Source: Parvularcula sp.
GTDB lineage: Bacteria > Pseudomonadota > Alphaproteobacteria > Caulobacterales > Parvularculaceae
Length of the DNA stretch: 64,000 bases
Assembly (NCBI GenBank): GCA_002704915.1
Contig: PAIP01000033.1
Coordinates: 26,323 to 90,322, forward strand
Direction: 5' to 3'
Below, one piece after another: positions 46,915 through 55,005 of the stretch. Positions within the stretch are counted from its first letter, which is position 1, and every line of letters begins with the position of its first letter. Made by a program: the position numbers and the translations under genes. The notes beneath the pieces are model-generated. The model was not told the DNA's origin. It did not search any database and saw nothing but the letters and a program-made list of their open reading frames with translations.

Positions 46915-47825
46915 TGATTACACTCCTCCGGCCAGTAAAGCCGCATGGGGTTGTCGACGAGCAGTTTTTGCTGAAGCGCGTCGGTTGGCGCAATGCGCGG
47001 GATCATGTCCACCAGCCAGGCGTCGTCCGGCATGTGGGATTTCAAATTCGGATGCGGCCAGTCCGTGCCCCAGAGAACGCGATCCGGAAAACGTTCGACA
47101 AGGCGCGCCGCGAAGGGAACGAAGTCGTCATAAGTCGGCGGACCGGACTTTGAGAGGCGTTCGGGGCAGGTGACTTTCGACCAGATGTGATCGTTCTCTT
47201 CTATGAGTTTTTGGAAAAGTGCAAATTCCGGCCCGTCTATATCTTTTGTGACGTCCGGTCGGCCCATGTGATCGACGACCACGGTCGTGTCGATGCCCGC
47301 GATAAAGTCATAGAGCTCTGGCAGTTCCGGCGCCTCGAAATAGATAACAATGTGCCAGCCGAAACGGTTGATGCGCTCCACCAGTTTCGAAAGGACCGCC
47401 GGCGGCAAGGGATCGACAAGGCGCTTCACAAAATTGAAGCGGACGCCCTTGATGCCGTTTTCGTTGAGCGTTTCGAGTTCTTCGTCAGTGACGGACGGTT
47501 TTACCGAAGCGATGCCCTTGGCCTTGCCGCCGGAACTCATCACCGCATCCATCGTCGCGCGGTTATCGGCGCCATGACAGGTCGCCTGCACCAGCACATT
47601 GCGCGAAAAGCCGAGATGATCGCGCAGCGCGTAAAGCTGTTCTTTCGACGCGTCGCAGGGCGTGTATTTGCGTTCCAGCGCAAAAGGAAATTCATGACCC
47701 GGTCCGAAGACATGGCAATGGGCGTCCACGGCGCCCGGCGGCGGCGTAAATTTCGGCTTGGAAGGCCCCTGAAACCAGTCGAGCCAGCCGGGCGTTTTTT
47801 CGAATGTTTCGCTCGCTGCGCTCAT
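46911..47825 (-). CDS. ligI: 2-pyrone-4,6-dicarboxylate hydrolase
   Basis: A 304-residue amidohydrolase-superfamily lactonase that opens 2-pyrone-4,6-dicarboxylate to 4-oxalomesaconate. Marks: VDAHCHVFGPGHEFPFALER near the N-terminus, CHGADNRATMDA, VRFNFVKRLVDPLP, VVVDHMGRPDV, and Asp255 in VLWGTDWPHPN, the counterpart of the catalytic Asp248 of Sphingobium LigI. It belongs to the metal-independent group of this superfamily. It is 6 bp after ligJ and its stop overlaps the ligA start, so translation is tightly linked. Confidence 0.95.
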
Positions 47826-47831
47826 GAAGCG

Positions 47832-48854
47832 TTACATGCCTTTCGCTTTCAGGATTTTGTCGAGGCGCGGATAAACGCGCCGCGCATTCCCCTCATAGAC
47901 TTTATATAGGTCATCCTTCGACAAACCCAAATTGTCCACATAGCGCTTGGTGTCGTCGAAATAGTGACCGGTCTGCGGGTCGATGCCGCGCACCGCGCCC
48001 ACCATTTCCGAGCCGAAGAGAATATTGTCGATCTCGATGACCTCGAACAATAGATCGATGCCGGGCTGGTGATAGACGCAGGTGTCGAAATAAACATTCT
48101 TCATCACATGGGTTTCGACCGGCGGCTGTTTCAGCATGTCGGCGAGCCCTCGATAACGGCCCCAGTGATAAGGCACGGCGCCGCCGCCATGGGGGATGAC
48201 GAGTTTCAAATCAGGAAAGTCCTTGAAGAGATCGCCCTGGATGAATTGCATGAAGGCGTTGGTGTCCGCCGCGATGTAATAGGAGCCCGTGGCGTGGAAG
48301 GTCGGGTTGCACGAGCCCGACACATGGATCATCGCCGGCACTTCAAGCTCCACCATCTTTTCGTAGATGGGATACCAGTATTTGTCGGTCAGCGGCGGCG
48401 CGTTCCAGTGACCGCCAGACGGATCGGGATTGAGGTTGCAGCCGATAAAGCCGAGCTCGGTCACGCAGCGTTCAAGCTCTGCGATGGAATTGTCCAGCGT
48501 GCCCCCAGGTGTTTGCGGCAGCATGCAAACGCCGATGAAATTATCAGGAAAGATCTGCGTCACCCGGTGGATCATGTTGTTGCAGGCGATGGACCATTCC
48601 AGCGCGGTCTCCGCGTCGCCCACATGCGGCTCCATCGCCGAGGCGCGGGGGGAGAAGATGGTCATGTCGCCGCCGCGCTCCTTCAGGAGCTTGAGCTGGT
48701 TCTGTTCGATGCCTTCCGCGATTTCATCGTCGCTCATTTGCGGCTGCATCGGTTTCGGCAGGGACGGATCTTTCAGCCGCGCCTTTTGCGCGGCGCGAAA
48801 ATCCGTATGCGCTTTTGGCACAATCGTCTGATGGCCGTGACAATCGATAATCAT
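47832..48854 (-). CDS. ligJ: 4-oxalomesaconate hydratase
   Basis: A 340-residue amidohydrolase-fold zinc hydratase that adds water to 4-oxalomesaconate (enol form) to make 4-carboxy-4-hydroxy-2-oxoadipate. The N-terminal MIIDCHGHQT supplies His6 and His8, which bind zinc in the Sphingobium enzyme; MIHVSGSCN, VIPHGGGAVPYHWGR and LFGSEMVGAVRG are further family marks, the Glu of the last being a likely ligand or base. It starts 13 bp after the DUF1932 gene. The older name oxalomesaconate hydratase applies. Confidence 0.95.
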   Translation of the reverse strand: MIIDCHGHQTIVPKAHTDFRAAQKARLKDPSLPKPMQPQMSDDEIAEGIEQNQLKLLKERGGDMTIFSPRASAMEPHVGDAETALEWSIACNNMIHRVTQIFPDNFIGVCMLPQTPGGTLDNSIAELERCVTELGFIGCNLNPDPSGGHWNAPPLTDKYWYPIYEKMVELEVPAMIHVSGSCNPTFHATGSYYIAADTNAFMQFIQGDLFKDFPDLKLVIPHGGGAVPYHWGRYRGLADMLKQPPVETHVMKNVYFDTCVYHQPGIDLLFEVIEIDNILFGSEMVGAVRGIDPQTGHYFDDTKRYVDNLGLSKDDLYKVYEGNARRVYPRLDKILKAKGM

Positions 48855-48867
48855 TTGGCGATCATCC

Positions 48868-49749
48868 TCATAAGGCTCGCCCCGCTCGGGCGCCGTTCAA
48901 AATCGCATCCAGCATTTGCGGCAGGCTCTCTTCGGCCAAGGCATAGCGATACGCGGCGGAACGATCCTGCCGCTCTGCGCAGGCTGAACTCATCAGGGGC
49001 GAAAGCCCCGCCTCTTCAACGGTTTTGGCGACTTCGCGCATTTCTTCTGCGCGCCGTTTCCCATGTTCTAGCGCGCGGGAGATCATATAGACGGAAAGCT
49101 TTTCCCAGTCGGGTCCGGGAAACAGATCCGACAGGGATGAGACAACGGTTTCCTCGACGCCGTAATGGCGCGCCGAGAGAAGCGACTCGGTCAACAGCGC
49201 TTCGACGCCTTTGACGACAACGCTGCGACACATCTTGGCTGCGGAGGCTTTCCCGTATTCGGCGGAAAAGAATTTCGCGCCTTTAAAGCCAAGATCTTTC
49301 GCTAGAGCCAGGAACGCTTCCGCATAAGGGCCGCCCAACAGCATGGGGCAGGCGATCCGCTTCGGCCCGATGGGTGACATGACGGCGGCTTCCACATACC
49401 TGCCGCCATTCGCATTGATGAGCGCGGCGGCTTTCTGCTTTGCGCCGGGCGAGGCGGAGTTGAGATCGAGATAGACAGCATCTTTCTTGATTGCCGTCGC
49501 GATGCTTTCAGCGGCGTTCAATGTCTGCGCGGCGGTAACGGCGGAAATGATGATGTCGGCGTCGCATGCGGCGTCTTCTGCGTTTTCGCCTTTGCGAACC
49601 CATATGGCGGCGCGGGACGGCGCGCTGTCCGCATCGCAGCACAGGCTGTCCCATGCCGAAAGCGTCACGCTTCTGGCGGCGAGATCCTCGGCGAGGACTT
49701 GGCCCACTTCGCCGAAGCCGATGAGGCAGATGTTCTGGGCGTCGCTCAT
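48868..49749 (-). CDS. NAD(P)-dependent oxidoreductase with DUF1932 C-terminal domain
   Basis: A 293-residue protein: N-terminal Rossmann domain of the 3-hydroxyisobutyrate dehydrogenase type with LIGFGEVGQVLAEDL and VYLDLNSASPGAK, VEAAVMSPIGPKR in the middle, and a DUF1932 helical C-terminal half with KMCRSVVVKGVEALL that supplies the catalytic Lys position. It lies inside the lig operon: the start overlaps the ligU stop by 4 nt and ligJ follows 13 bp later. No step of the known pathway is missing a catalyst, so the role is open. It may use a hydroxy-acid side product of the pathway. Confidence 0.83.
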   Translation of the reverse strand: MSDAQNICLIGFGEVGQVLAEDLAARSVTLSAWDSLCCDADSAPSRAAIWVRKGENAEDAACDADIIISAVTAAQTLNAAESIATAIKKDAVYLDLNSASPGAKQKAAALINANGGRYVEAAVMSPIGPKRIACPMLLGGPYAEAFLALAKDLGFKGAKFFSAEYGKASAAKMCRSVVVKGVEALLTESLLSARHYGVEETVVSSLSDLFPGPDWEKLSVYMISRALEHGKRRAEEMREVAKTVEEAGLSPLMSSACAERQDRSAAYRYALAEESLPQMLDAILNGARAGRAL

Positions 49750-50849
49750 TTTCGATCCCAGACTTTGGAAGGGATATAAACCTCGCCGCGCATAAGCTTG
49801 CGCGCGGTTCTGAGCAACGCCGAGCGCCGAATACTCACATCGCCATTGTTCACCACGACATCCATATCGACGGTGAAAAAGCCGGTGGGATGTTCGATTT
49901 CGAGGCGCTGCTCGCCGGCGCCGGGAGACGCTTTTGCGATACCGTCAGCGACCGATCCCGGCAGCATGCAGGCGGTTGCGACGCTCACCGCGCCGAGAAC
50001 GCCGATGGCTTCGTGGACGCGGTGTGGAATGAAGCTGCGCGTATTGACGACCCCGCCCGACTGAGGCGGCGATATGAGCGTCATTTTCGGAACGGTCTTT
50101 TTCTCCACATCGCCCAGATTCATTTTCGGACCGATTTGAAGACGAATCCGTTCAATGCGTTTCTTCAGCTCTTCATTGGCTTCGAGGTCAGCCGGGCTTT
50201 CCGCGCCTGTAAGGCCGAAATCGGACGCGCGCAGAACGACGACCGGCATGCCGTTGTCGACGCAGGTCATTTCGACGCCGTCGACTTCGTCGACGATGTT
50301 GCCGGTGGGAAGAAGCGCGCCGCAATTCGACCCCGCCACATCGAGAAAGTCGATAGGGATAGCGGCGGCGGTTCCGGGCACGCCGTCAATGCGCGCGTCG
50401 CCTTCATATTCGACCTGACGGCTGGGCGTTTGCACATGGGCGACGGCAATGGAGTTGGAGTTGACCATGTGAATGCGCACGGGCGTTTCGCCGTTTTGCG
50501 CTTCGACAAAACCGTTTTCGATGGCCCAGGGGCCGACGCCGGCAAGAATATTGCCGCAATTCTGGCTGGTAGAGACTTCGGCTTTATCGACGACAACCTG
50601 AAGGAAGAGATAGTCGATATCTGCATCGTCGCGCGAAGATGGCGACATCACCGCGACCTTGCTTGTCAGTGGATGCGCCCCGCCCACGCCGTCGATCTGG
50701 CGCAGATCCGGCGAGCCCATGGCGGCAAGCAGCACCTTGTCCCGCAGCGCCTCGTCTGCGGGCAGGTCTTTCGCGTTGAAATAAAGCCCCTTCGACGTGC
50801 CCCCGCGCATGAGGGTCGAAGGGATCGCCGTCATCATGATTTGAGCCAA
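49746..50849 (-). CDS. ligU: 4-oxalomesaconate tautomerase (PrpF family)
   Basis: A 367-residue isomerase that shifts the 4-oxalomesaconate double bond (LigU reaction) before hydration. It begins [24 protein letters not shown], typical of PrpF-like tautomerases, followed by [34 protein letters not shown] and [20 protein letters not shown]. The family has the diaminopimelate epimerase fold with acid/base residues but no cofactor. It overlaps the end of ligK by 16 nt and the start of the DUF1932 gene by 4 nt. PrpF itself (2-methylaconitate isomerase) is the main alternative, but the operon decides for LigU. Confidence 0.92.
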   Translation of the reverse strand: MAQIMMTAIPSTLMRGGTSKGLYFNAKDLPADEALRDKVLLAAMGSPDLRQIDGVGGAHPLTSKVAVMSPSSRDDADIDYLFLQVVVDKAEVSTSQNCGNILAGVGPWAIENGFVEAQNGETPVRIHMVNSNSIAVAHVQTPSRQVEYEGDARIDGVPGTAAAIPIDFLDVAGSNCGALLPTGNIVDEVDGVEMTCVDNGMPVVVLRASDFGLTGAESPADLEANEELKKRIERIRLQIGPKMNLGDVEKKTVPKMTLISPPQSGGVVNTRSFIPHRVHEAIGVLGAVSVATACMLPGSVADGIAKASPGAGEQRLEIEHPTGFFTVDMDVVVNNGDVSIRRSALLRTARKLMRGEVYIPSKVWDRK

Positions 50850-51535
50850 TCCTTCTGGTCGATATATTGAAGCCCCTTCTCGGCGAGGCGTTCGCGCATC
50901 TTGTAGATGTCGAGGCCGAGCTCGCCTGCGGCGAGGCGCTGGCGTTTCGATTCTTCATTCGCTTCGCGCTCCTGCGATTTCTTGAGGACGTCGGCGGCTT
51001 CCTCTTTGGCGACCACAACAACGCCGTCATCGTCGGCGATAATGATGTCGCCCGGATTGATATGCGCGCCGGCGCAGACGACCGGAATGTTCACGTCGCC
51101 CAGGGTTTCCTTCACCGTGCCCTGGCTGAAAACGCATTTCGACCAGACCGGGAAGCCCATTTCCGTCAGGTCCTTGGTGTCGCGCACGCCGGCGTCGATG
51201 ATCAGCGCCTTCACGCCGCGCGCCTTCAAGGAGGTGGCGAGAAGGTCGCCGAAGTAACCGGCGTCGGAATAGGAAGTGGGGGCGAGCACGAGTACGTCGC
51301 CGGGCTCGCACTGTTCCACGGCCACATGGATCATCCAGTTGTCGCAAGGAGGGGCGGAAATAGTGACCGCTGTTCCCGCCACATGGGCGCCTTTATAGAT
51401 GGGGCCGATATCGGGGGCGAGGAGGCCTTTGCGGCCTTGCGCCTCATGCACCGTGGCGACGCCATATTTGCCCTCTGCGAAGGCGTCGACGATGGCTTTG
51501 TCGGCGCGTTTGATATTGGTGACGACGACGCCCAT
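50834..51535 (-). CDS. ligK: 4-carboxy-4-hydroxy-2-oxoadipate aldolase / oxaloacetate decarboxylase
   Basis: A 233-residue class II pyruvate aldolase of the RraA-like fold, the last step of the protocatechuate 4,5-pathway, giving pyruvate and oxaloacetate. Family marks: [45 protein letters not shown] (Arg and Asp of the active site and the Mg-binding Asp) and [20 protein letters not shown] 51535 ([10 protein letters not shown]) has GGGAG upstream and matches the known start; a longer frame to 51604 has a weak one. It is the first gene of the operon and is divergent from a LysR gene with 126 bp between the chosen starts. Confidence 0.95.
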   Translation of the reverse strand: MGVVVTNIKRADKAIVDAFAEGKYGVATVHEAQGRKGLLAPDIGPIYKGAHVAGTAVTISAPPCDNWMIHVAVEQCEPGDVLVLAPTSYSDAGYFGDLLATSLKARGVKALIIDAGVRDTKDLTEMGFPVWSKCVFSQGTVKETLGDVNIPVVCAGAHINPGDIIIADDDGVVVVAKEEAADVLKKSQEREANEESKRQRLAAGELGLDIYKMRERLAEKGLQYIDQKDWLKS

Positions 51536-51580
51536 GGGCCGCTCCCTGATCATCTTTTGCTTTATGTGCGGGTGAGATGC

Positions 51581-51617
51581 GCCCGATATGGCCCGAAAAT
51601 CCAATTGAAAATCGGGC
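51581..51617. promoter_or_regulatory. Candidate LysR operator in the ligK/lysR divergent promoter
   Basis: Three copies of GCCCGA: at 51581-51586, at 51591-51596 and inverted (TCGGGC) at 51612-51617. The last two form an imperfect dyad with a 15 bp AT-rich centre, like the dyadic T-N11-A boxes of LysR regulators. It sits in the 126 bp region between ligK and the LysR gene. Direct repeats 10 bp apart would put two half-sites on the same face of the helix. Confidence 0.45.
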
Positions 51618-51661
51618 GAGAGTATAAGAAAATGCTAATGAGTAGTGGAAATACCGGCCCC

Positions 51662-52861
51662 ATGAACCATCCGCCCAATCTCTGGCATCTGCATGTCTAT
51701 CGCGAGGTGATCGCCCGCGGCTCGGTGACGAAGGCGGCGGCCGATCTCGGTCTGACGCAGCCGGCGGCGAGCCAGGCGCTGAAGGGATTGGCCGATCACT
51801 ATGGCGCCTCCCTGACGGCGCGCAGCGGCGATCGCATCGTCTCAACGCAAGAGGGGGAGATCCTGTCGGTCCGGGGCGCCGTTGCGCTCAATCTTTTGAC
51901 GGAAGGCCTGAAAGAAATGGCGGGGATGAAGGCCAATCCGGCGCAGATGCTGCGGTCGATGTCGGCGCGGCGGCTTGAAACGCTCATCAGCATTGTCCGC
52001 CATGGCGGGTTTTCCGGCGCAGCGCGCGCCGAAGGCTACGCAGCGCCCACTGTGCATCGCGCCGCCAAGGATCTTGAAAAAGCGCTGGGCGTCACGTTGT
52101 TTGAGAGCACCAGCCACGGCGTTCGGCCGACGAAAAGGGCCGAATTGCTGGCGCTGAAGGCGGGGCTCGCCTTTGCGGAATTGCGTCAGGCCGCTGCTGA
52201 AATTGCGCGCGCCAAGGGGCATGAAAAAGGCGGCACGGTCATCGGCGCCATGCCGCTGGCGCGCACCCATCTGGCGCCGGCCGCCGTGGCCGCTTTTTCC
52301 GCGGCCCATCCTCATCACAGGGTGTCGATTGTCGACGGCGCCTATGAGGATTTGCTGATCGCCTTGCGGCGCGGGGAGGCGGACATTCTCGTGGGCGCGC
52401 TTCGCGAAAACAGCGCCATGAAAGACATTTTCGAAGAACCGCTTTTCGACGATCTCCTCTCGGTGGTCATGCGTCCCGGGCACCCGGCCGAAAAAGGCGC
52501 GCTCGACCGCGACGTGCTGACGTCTTTCCCGTGGATTGCGCCGCGCGCGACCTCGCCCTTGCGCGTTCACTTTGACGCGATGTTTGCCGCCCTGGAGTCG
52601 CCGGCGCCGGAGGATGTTATCGAATGTAACTCCTTAAGCGCCGCGCGCGTGCTGTTGATCAATTCCGATAGGCTTATGCTATTGTCGGATGAGCAGATCC
52701 GCTATGAAAAAGCTGCGAACATGCTGGTCTCACGTCCGCATCCCGTGAGCAATGTCGCGCGGACCATCGGATTAACCATGCGCAGGAATTGGCGGCCTAC
52801 GGCTGCGCAGGCGGCGCTGTTGGCCGAAATAAAACACCAGGCGCGACAGGCGGCGCGTTGA
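51662..52861 (+). CDS. LysR-type regulator with two tandem N-terminal HTH domains
   Basis: A 399-residue protein, about 100 residues longer than an ordinary LysR regulator. HTH 1 lies at about 6-65 (NLWHLHVYREVIARGSVTKA, with LTQPAASQALKGL as recognition helix). A second LysR-type HTH follows at about 105-165 (MSARRLETLISIVRHGGFSG, with YAAPTVHRAAKDLEKALGVTLF). The effector domain starts near 185 with GGTVIGAMPLARTHLAPAAV and reads like LTTR_substrate to the end. ATG 51662 places HTH 1 at the standard distance; ATG 51632 and 51638 are alternatives. It is divergent from ligK and is the likely regulator (LigR-like role) of the protocatechuate operon. Confidence 0.85.
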   Translation: MNHPPNLWHLHVYREVIARGSVTKAAADLGLTQPAASQALKGLADHYGASLTARSGDRIVSTQEGEILSVRGAVALNLLTEGLKEMAGMKANPAQMLRSMSARRLETLISIVRHGGFSGAARAEGYAAPTVHRAAKDLEKALGVTLFESTSHGVRPTKRAELLALKAGLAFAELRQAAAEIARAKGHEKGGTVIGAMPLARTHLAPAAVAAFSAAHPHHRVSIVDGAYEDLLIALRRGEADILVGALRENSAMKDIFEEPLFDDLLSVVMRPGHPAEKGALDRDVLTSFPWIAPRATSPLRVHFDAMFAALESPAPEDVIECNSLSAARVLLINSDRLMLLSDEQIRYEKAANMLVSRPHPVSNVARTIGLTMRRNWRPTAAQAALLAEIKHQARQAAR

Positions 52862-52894
52862 GGCTTCGCAAATCCGACAACCCTTGTGCCCGGA

Positions 52895-52923
52895 TTGATA
52901 AGGGGTTTTCAAGATTTTATGTT
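52895..52923 (+). promoter_or_regulatory. Putative promoter of the fds operon
   Basis: TTGATA and TATGTT are separated by 17 bp, about 35 bp before the GTG start of fdsG. The expected start of transcription is near 52930, giving a leader of about 30 nt. The 97 bp space between the LysR gene and fdsG contains nothing else obvious. Confidence 0.4.
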
Positions 52924-52958
52924 ACGACTCAACCTTGTAGCTACGAGACCTGACTCGC

Positions 52959-53417
52959 GTGACCCTTGCCAACCTGATTGAGCCTTATGTCGGCCGCACT
53001 GGCGGTCTTATTTCCGCATTGCATGAAGTGCAGCGCGTGCATGGCTTTTTGCCGGAAGACACCGAAGCCGAAGCGGCGCGCGCGTTTAACCTGACCCGCG
53101 CAGAGGTGAAAGGCGTCATCAGCTTTTATCATGACTTCAAACGCGAGCCTCAAGGTAAAACTGTCGTGCGCTTGTGTGCGGCGGAAGCCTGTCAGGCGGC
53201 GGGCGGTCGCGATTTCATCGCCGCCGTTGAAAAGAAATTTGCATTGAAAATGGGCGAGACGAGCGCGTCGAAAGACCTGACGCTGGAGGCGGTTTATTGC
53301 CTCGGTCTTTGCTCCTGCGCGCCGGCCGCAATGGTCGGCGACCGTCTCGTCGGCATGGCCGATACGGGCAAGATTGAAAAAGCTGTCGAGCGCGCCAAAA
53401 AGGAGAGCGCGTCATGA
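52959..53417 (+). CDS. fdsG: NAD-dependent formate dehydrogenase, gamma subunit (NuoE-like)
   Basis: A 152-residue subunit with a thioredoxin-like [2Fe-2S] domain. Cluster cysteines are in RLCAAEACQAAGG and YCLGLCSCAPAAM, and VHGFLPEDTEAE is the typical N-terminal block. In soluble FdsABG formate dehydrogenases this cluster takes part in electron flow between formate oxidation and NAD. The start is GTG at 52959, with only weak ribosome pairing. Its stop overlaps the fdsB start by 4 nt (ATGA). Confidence 0.93.
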   Translation: MTLANLIEPYVGRTGGLISALHEVQRVHGFLPEDTEAEAARAFNLTRAEVKGVISFYHDFKREPQGKTVVRLCAAEACQAAGGRDFIAAVEKKFALKMGETSASKDLTLEAVYCLGLCSCAPAAMVGDRLVGMADTGKIEKAVERAKKESAS

Positions 53418-54970
53418 CCGCGTTGACGATTTACCTGCCGCTCGATTCCGCCGCGGTCGCCATGGGCGCTGACGATCTCGCCGATGCGCTTCAGGTCGAA
53501 GCGGACAAGCGCAAGCTCGATCTTAACATCGTGCGCACCGGTTCGCGCGGCATGCACTGGCTCGAGCCGCTTTTGGAAGTTGAAAAAGGCGGCGAACGCG
53601 TCGGCTATGGCCCCGTCAACGACGATGACGCCGCGAGTCTCCTCGATGCGCTGACTGGCGATGGCGGTCACGCCAAATGCGTCGGGCCGGTGCAGGAGAT
53701 TCCGTTTTTCAAAAACCAGACGCGCCTCATCTTCGCGCGCTGCGGCGTTGTCGATCCGGTTTCCGTTTCCGATTACGAAGCCTATGGCGGCAATGCTGGG
53801 CTCGGCAAAGCGCTCAAGATGGACGCCGATGCGATCTGCGCCGCGGTCATGGAAAGCGGTCTTCGCGGTCGCGGCGGCGCCGGCTTTCCGGCCGGCATCA
53901 AGTGGAAAACGGTCTCCGAGGCGCAAGCCGATCAGAAATATATCGTCGTCAACGCCGATGAAGGCGACAGCGGCACCTTCGCCGACCGCATGATCATGGA
54001 GGGCGATCCCTTCACCCTGATCGAAGGCATGACTATCGCCGGGATCGCCGTCGGCGCCACGCAAGGCTACATCTATCTTCGTTCGGAATATCCCATCGCC
54101 GCGCGCGTGCTGAATGAAGCGATTGCGAACGCCCGCAAGGAGGGATTGCTTGGCGACAATATACGCGGCGCCGGCAAGGCGTTCGACATCGAGGTCTTCA
54201 TGGGCGCCGGCGCCTATATCTGCGGTGAGGAGACATCGCTTCTGAACAGTCTTGAAGGCAAGCGCGGCGAGGTGCGTTCCAAGCCGCCGCTGCCGGCGCT
54301 CGAAGGGCTCTTCGGCAAGCCGACGCTCGTTCACAATGTGATTTCGCTGTGCTCGGTTCCGGCGATCCTCGACAAAGGCGCCGCCTTCTATCGCGATTAC
54401 GGCATGGGAAAGTCCACCGGCACCATGCCGTTCCAGATCGCCGGCAATGTGAAACAGGGTGGTCTTTACGAAACCGCGTTCGGCGTAACTTTGCGCGAGC
54501 TGGTCGAGAAGGTCGGCGGCGGAACCTTTACTGGCAAGCCGATCCGCGCGGTGCAGATCGGCGGACCGCTTGGCGCTTACCTTCCGCCGCGCCTTTTCGA
54601 TCTTGAAATGGATTACGAGGCCATGGCCGCCAATGGCGCCGGCGTTGGTCATGGCGGTGTTGTGGTGTATGATGACAGCGTCGACCTGTCGGATCAGGCG
54701 CGCTACGCCTTTGAATTCTGCGTCGAGGAATCCTGCGGCAAGTGTACGCCCTGCCGCGTCGGCTCGGTCCGCGGCGTCGAGACAGTGGACCGCATCAAGG
54801 CGGGCGTTGACCGCGACAAGAACCTGACGGTCCTCAACGATCTCTGCGAGTTGATGGTGGACGGCTCGCTCTGCGCCATGGGCGGGATGACGCCGATCCC
54901 GGTCTTGAGCGCCGTGAAATATTTCCCCGAAGATTTCGGGATCAAGCCTGCGAAGCAGGCGGCTGAATAG
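53414..54970 (+). CDS. fdsB: NAD-dependent formate dehydrogenase, beta subunit (NuoF-like)
   Basis: A 518-residue flavoprotein subunit. The N-terminal 110 residues are a second thioredoxin-like domain without clear cluster cysteines. The FMN and NADH binding region has GRGGAGFPAGIKWKT, NADEGDSGTFADRM and GAGAYICGEETSLLNSL, and the [4Fe-4S] site is ESCGKCTPCRVGS with a further Cys in SLCAMGG. It passes electrons from the Mo site to NAD. It sits between fdsG and fdsA (35 bp gap to fdsA). NuoF of complex I is the only serious alternative and is excluded by the fds context. Confidence 0.95.
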   Translation: MTALTIYLPLDSAAVAMGADDLADALQVEADKRKLDLNIVRTGSRGMHWLEPLLEVEKGGERVGYGPVNDDDAASLLDALTGDGGHAKCVGPVQEIPFFKNQTRLIFARCGVVDPVSVSDYEAYGGNAGLGKALKMDADAICAAVMESGLRGRGGAGFPAGIKWKTVSEAQADQKYIVVNADEGDSGTFADRMIMEGDPFTLIEGMTIAGIAVGATQGYIYLRSEYPIAARVLNEAIANARKEGLLGDNIRGAGKAFDIEVFMGAGAYICGEETSLLNSLEGKRGEVRSKPPLPALEGLFGKPTLVHNVISLCSVPAILDKGAAFYRDYGMGKSTGTMPFQIAGNVKQGGLYETAFGVTLRELVEKVGGGTFTGKPIRAVQIGGPLGAYLPPRLFDLEMDYEAMAANGAGVGHGGVVVYDDSVDLSDQARYAFEFCVEESCGKCTPCRVGSVRGVETVDRIKAGVDRDKNLTVLNDLCELMVDGSLCAMGGMTPIPVLSAVKYFPEDFGIKPAKQAAE

Positions 54971-55005
54971 GAACCGCCGCGATAGCGGCGAAAGGAGAAG
55001 GCGAG

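Noticed and set aside
50867..51661. Long N-terminal extension of the LysR gene back to 50867
   Set aside because: The frame runs antisense through ligK; its translation has no regulator features and the LysR HTH starts at the chosen ATG.
53294..54652. 452-codon minus-strand frame opposite fdsB
   Set aside because: Shadow of fdsB; no motif and no ribosome site.
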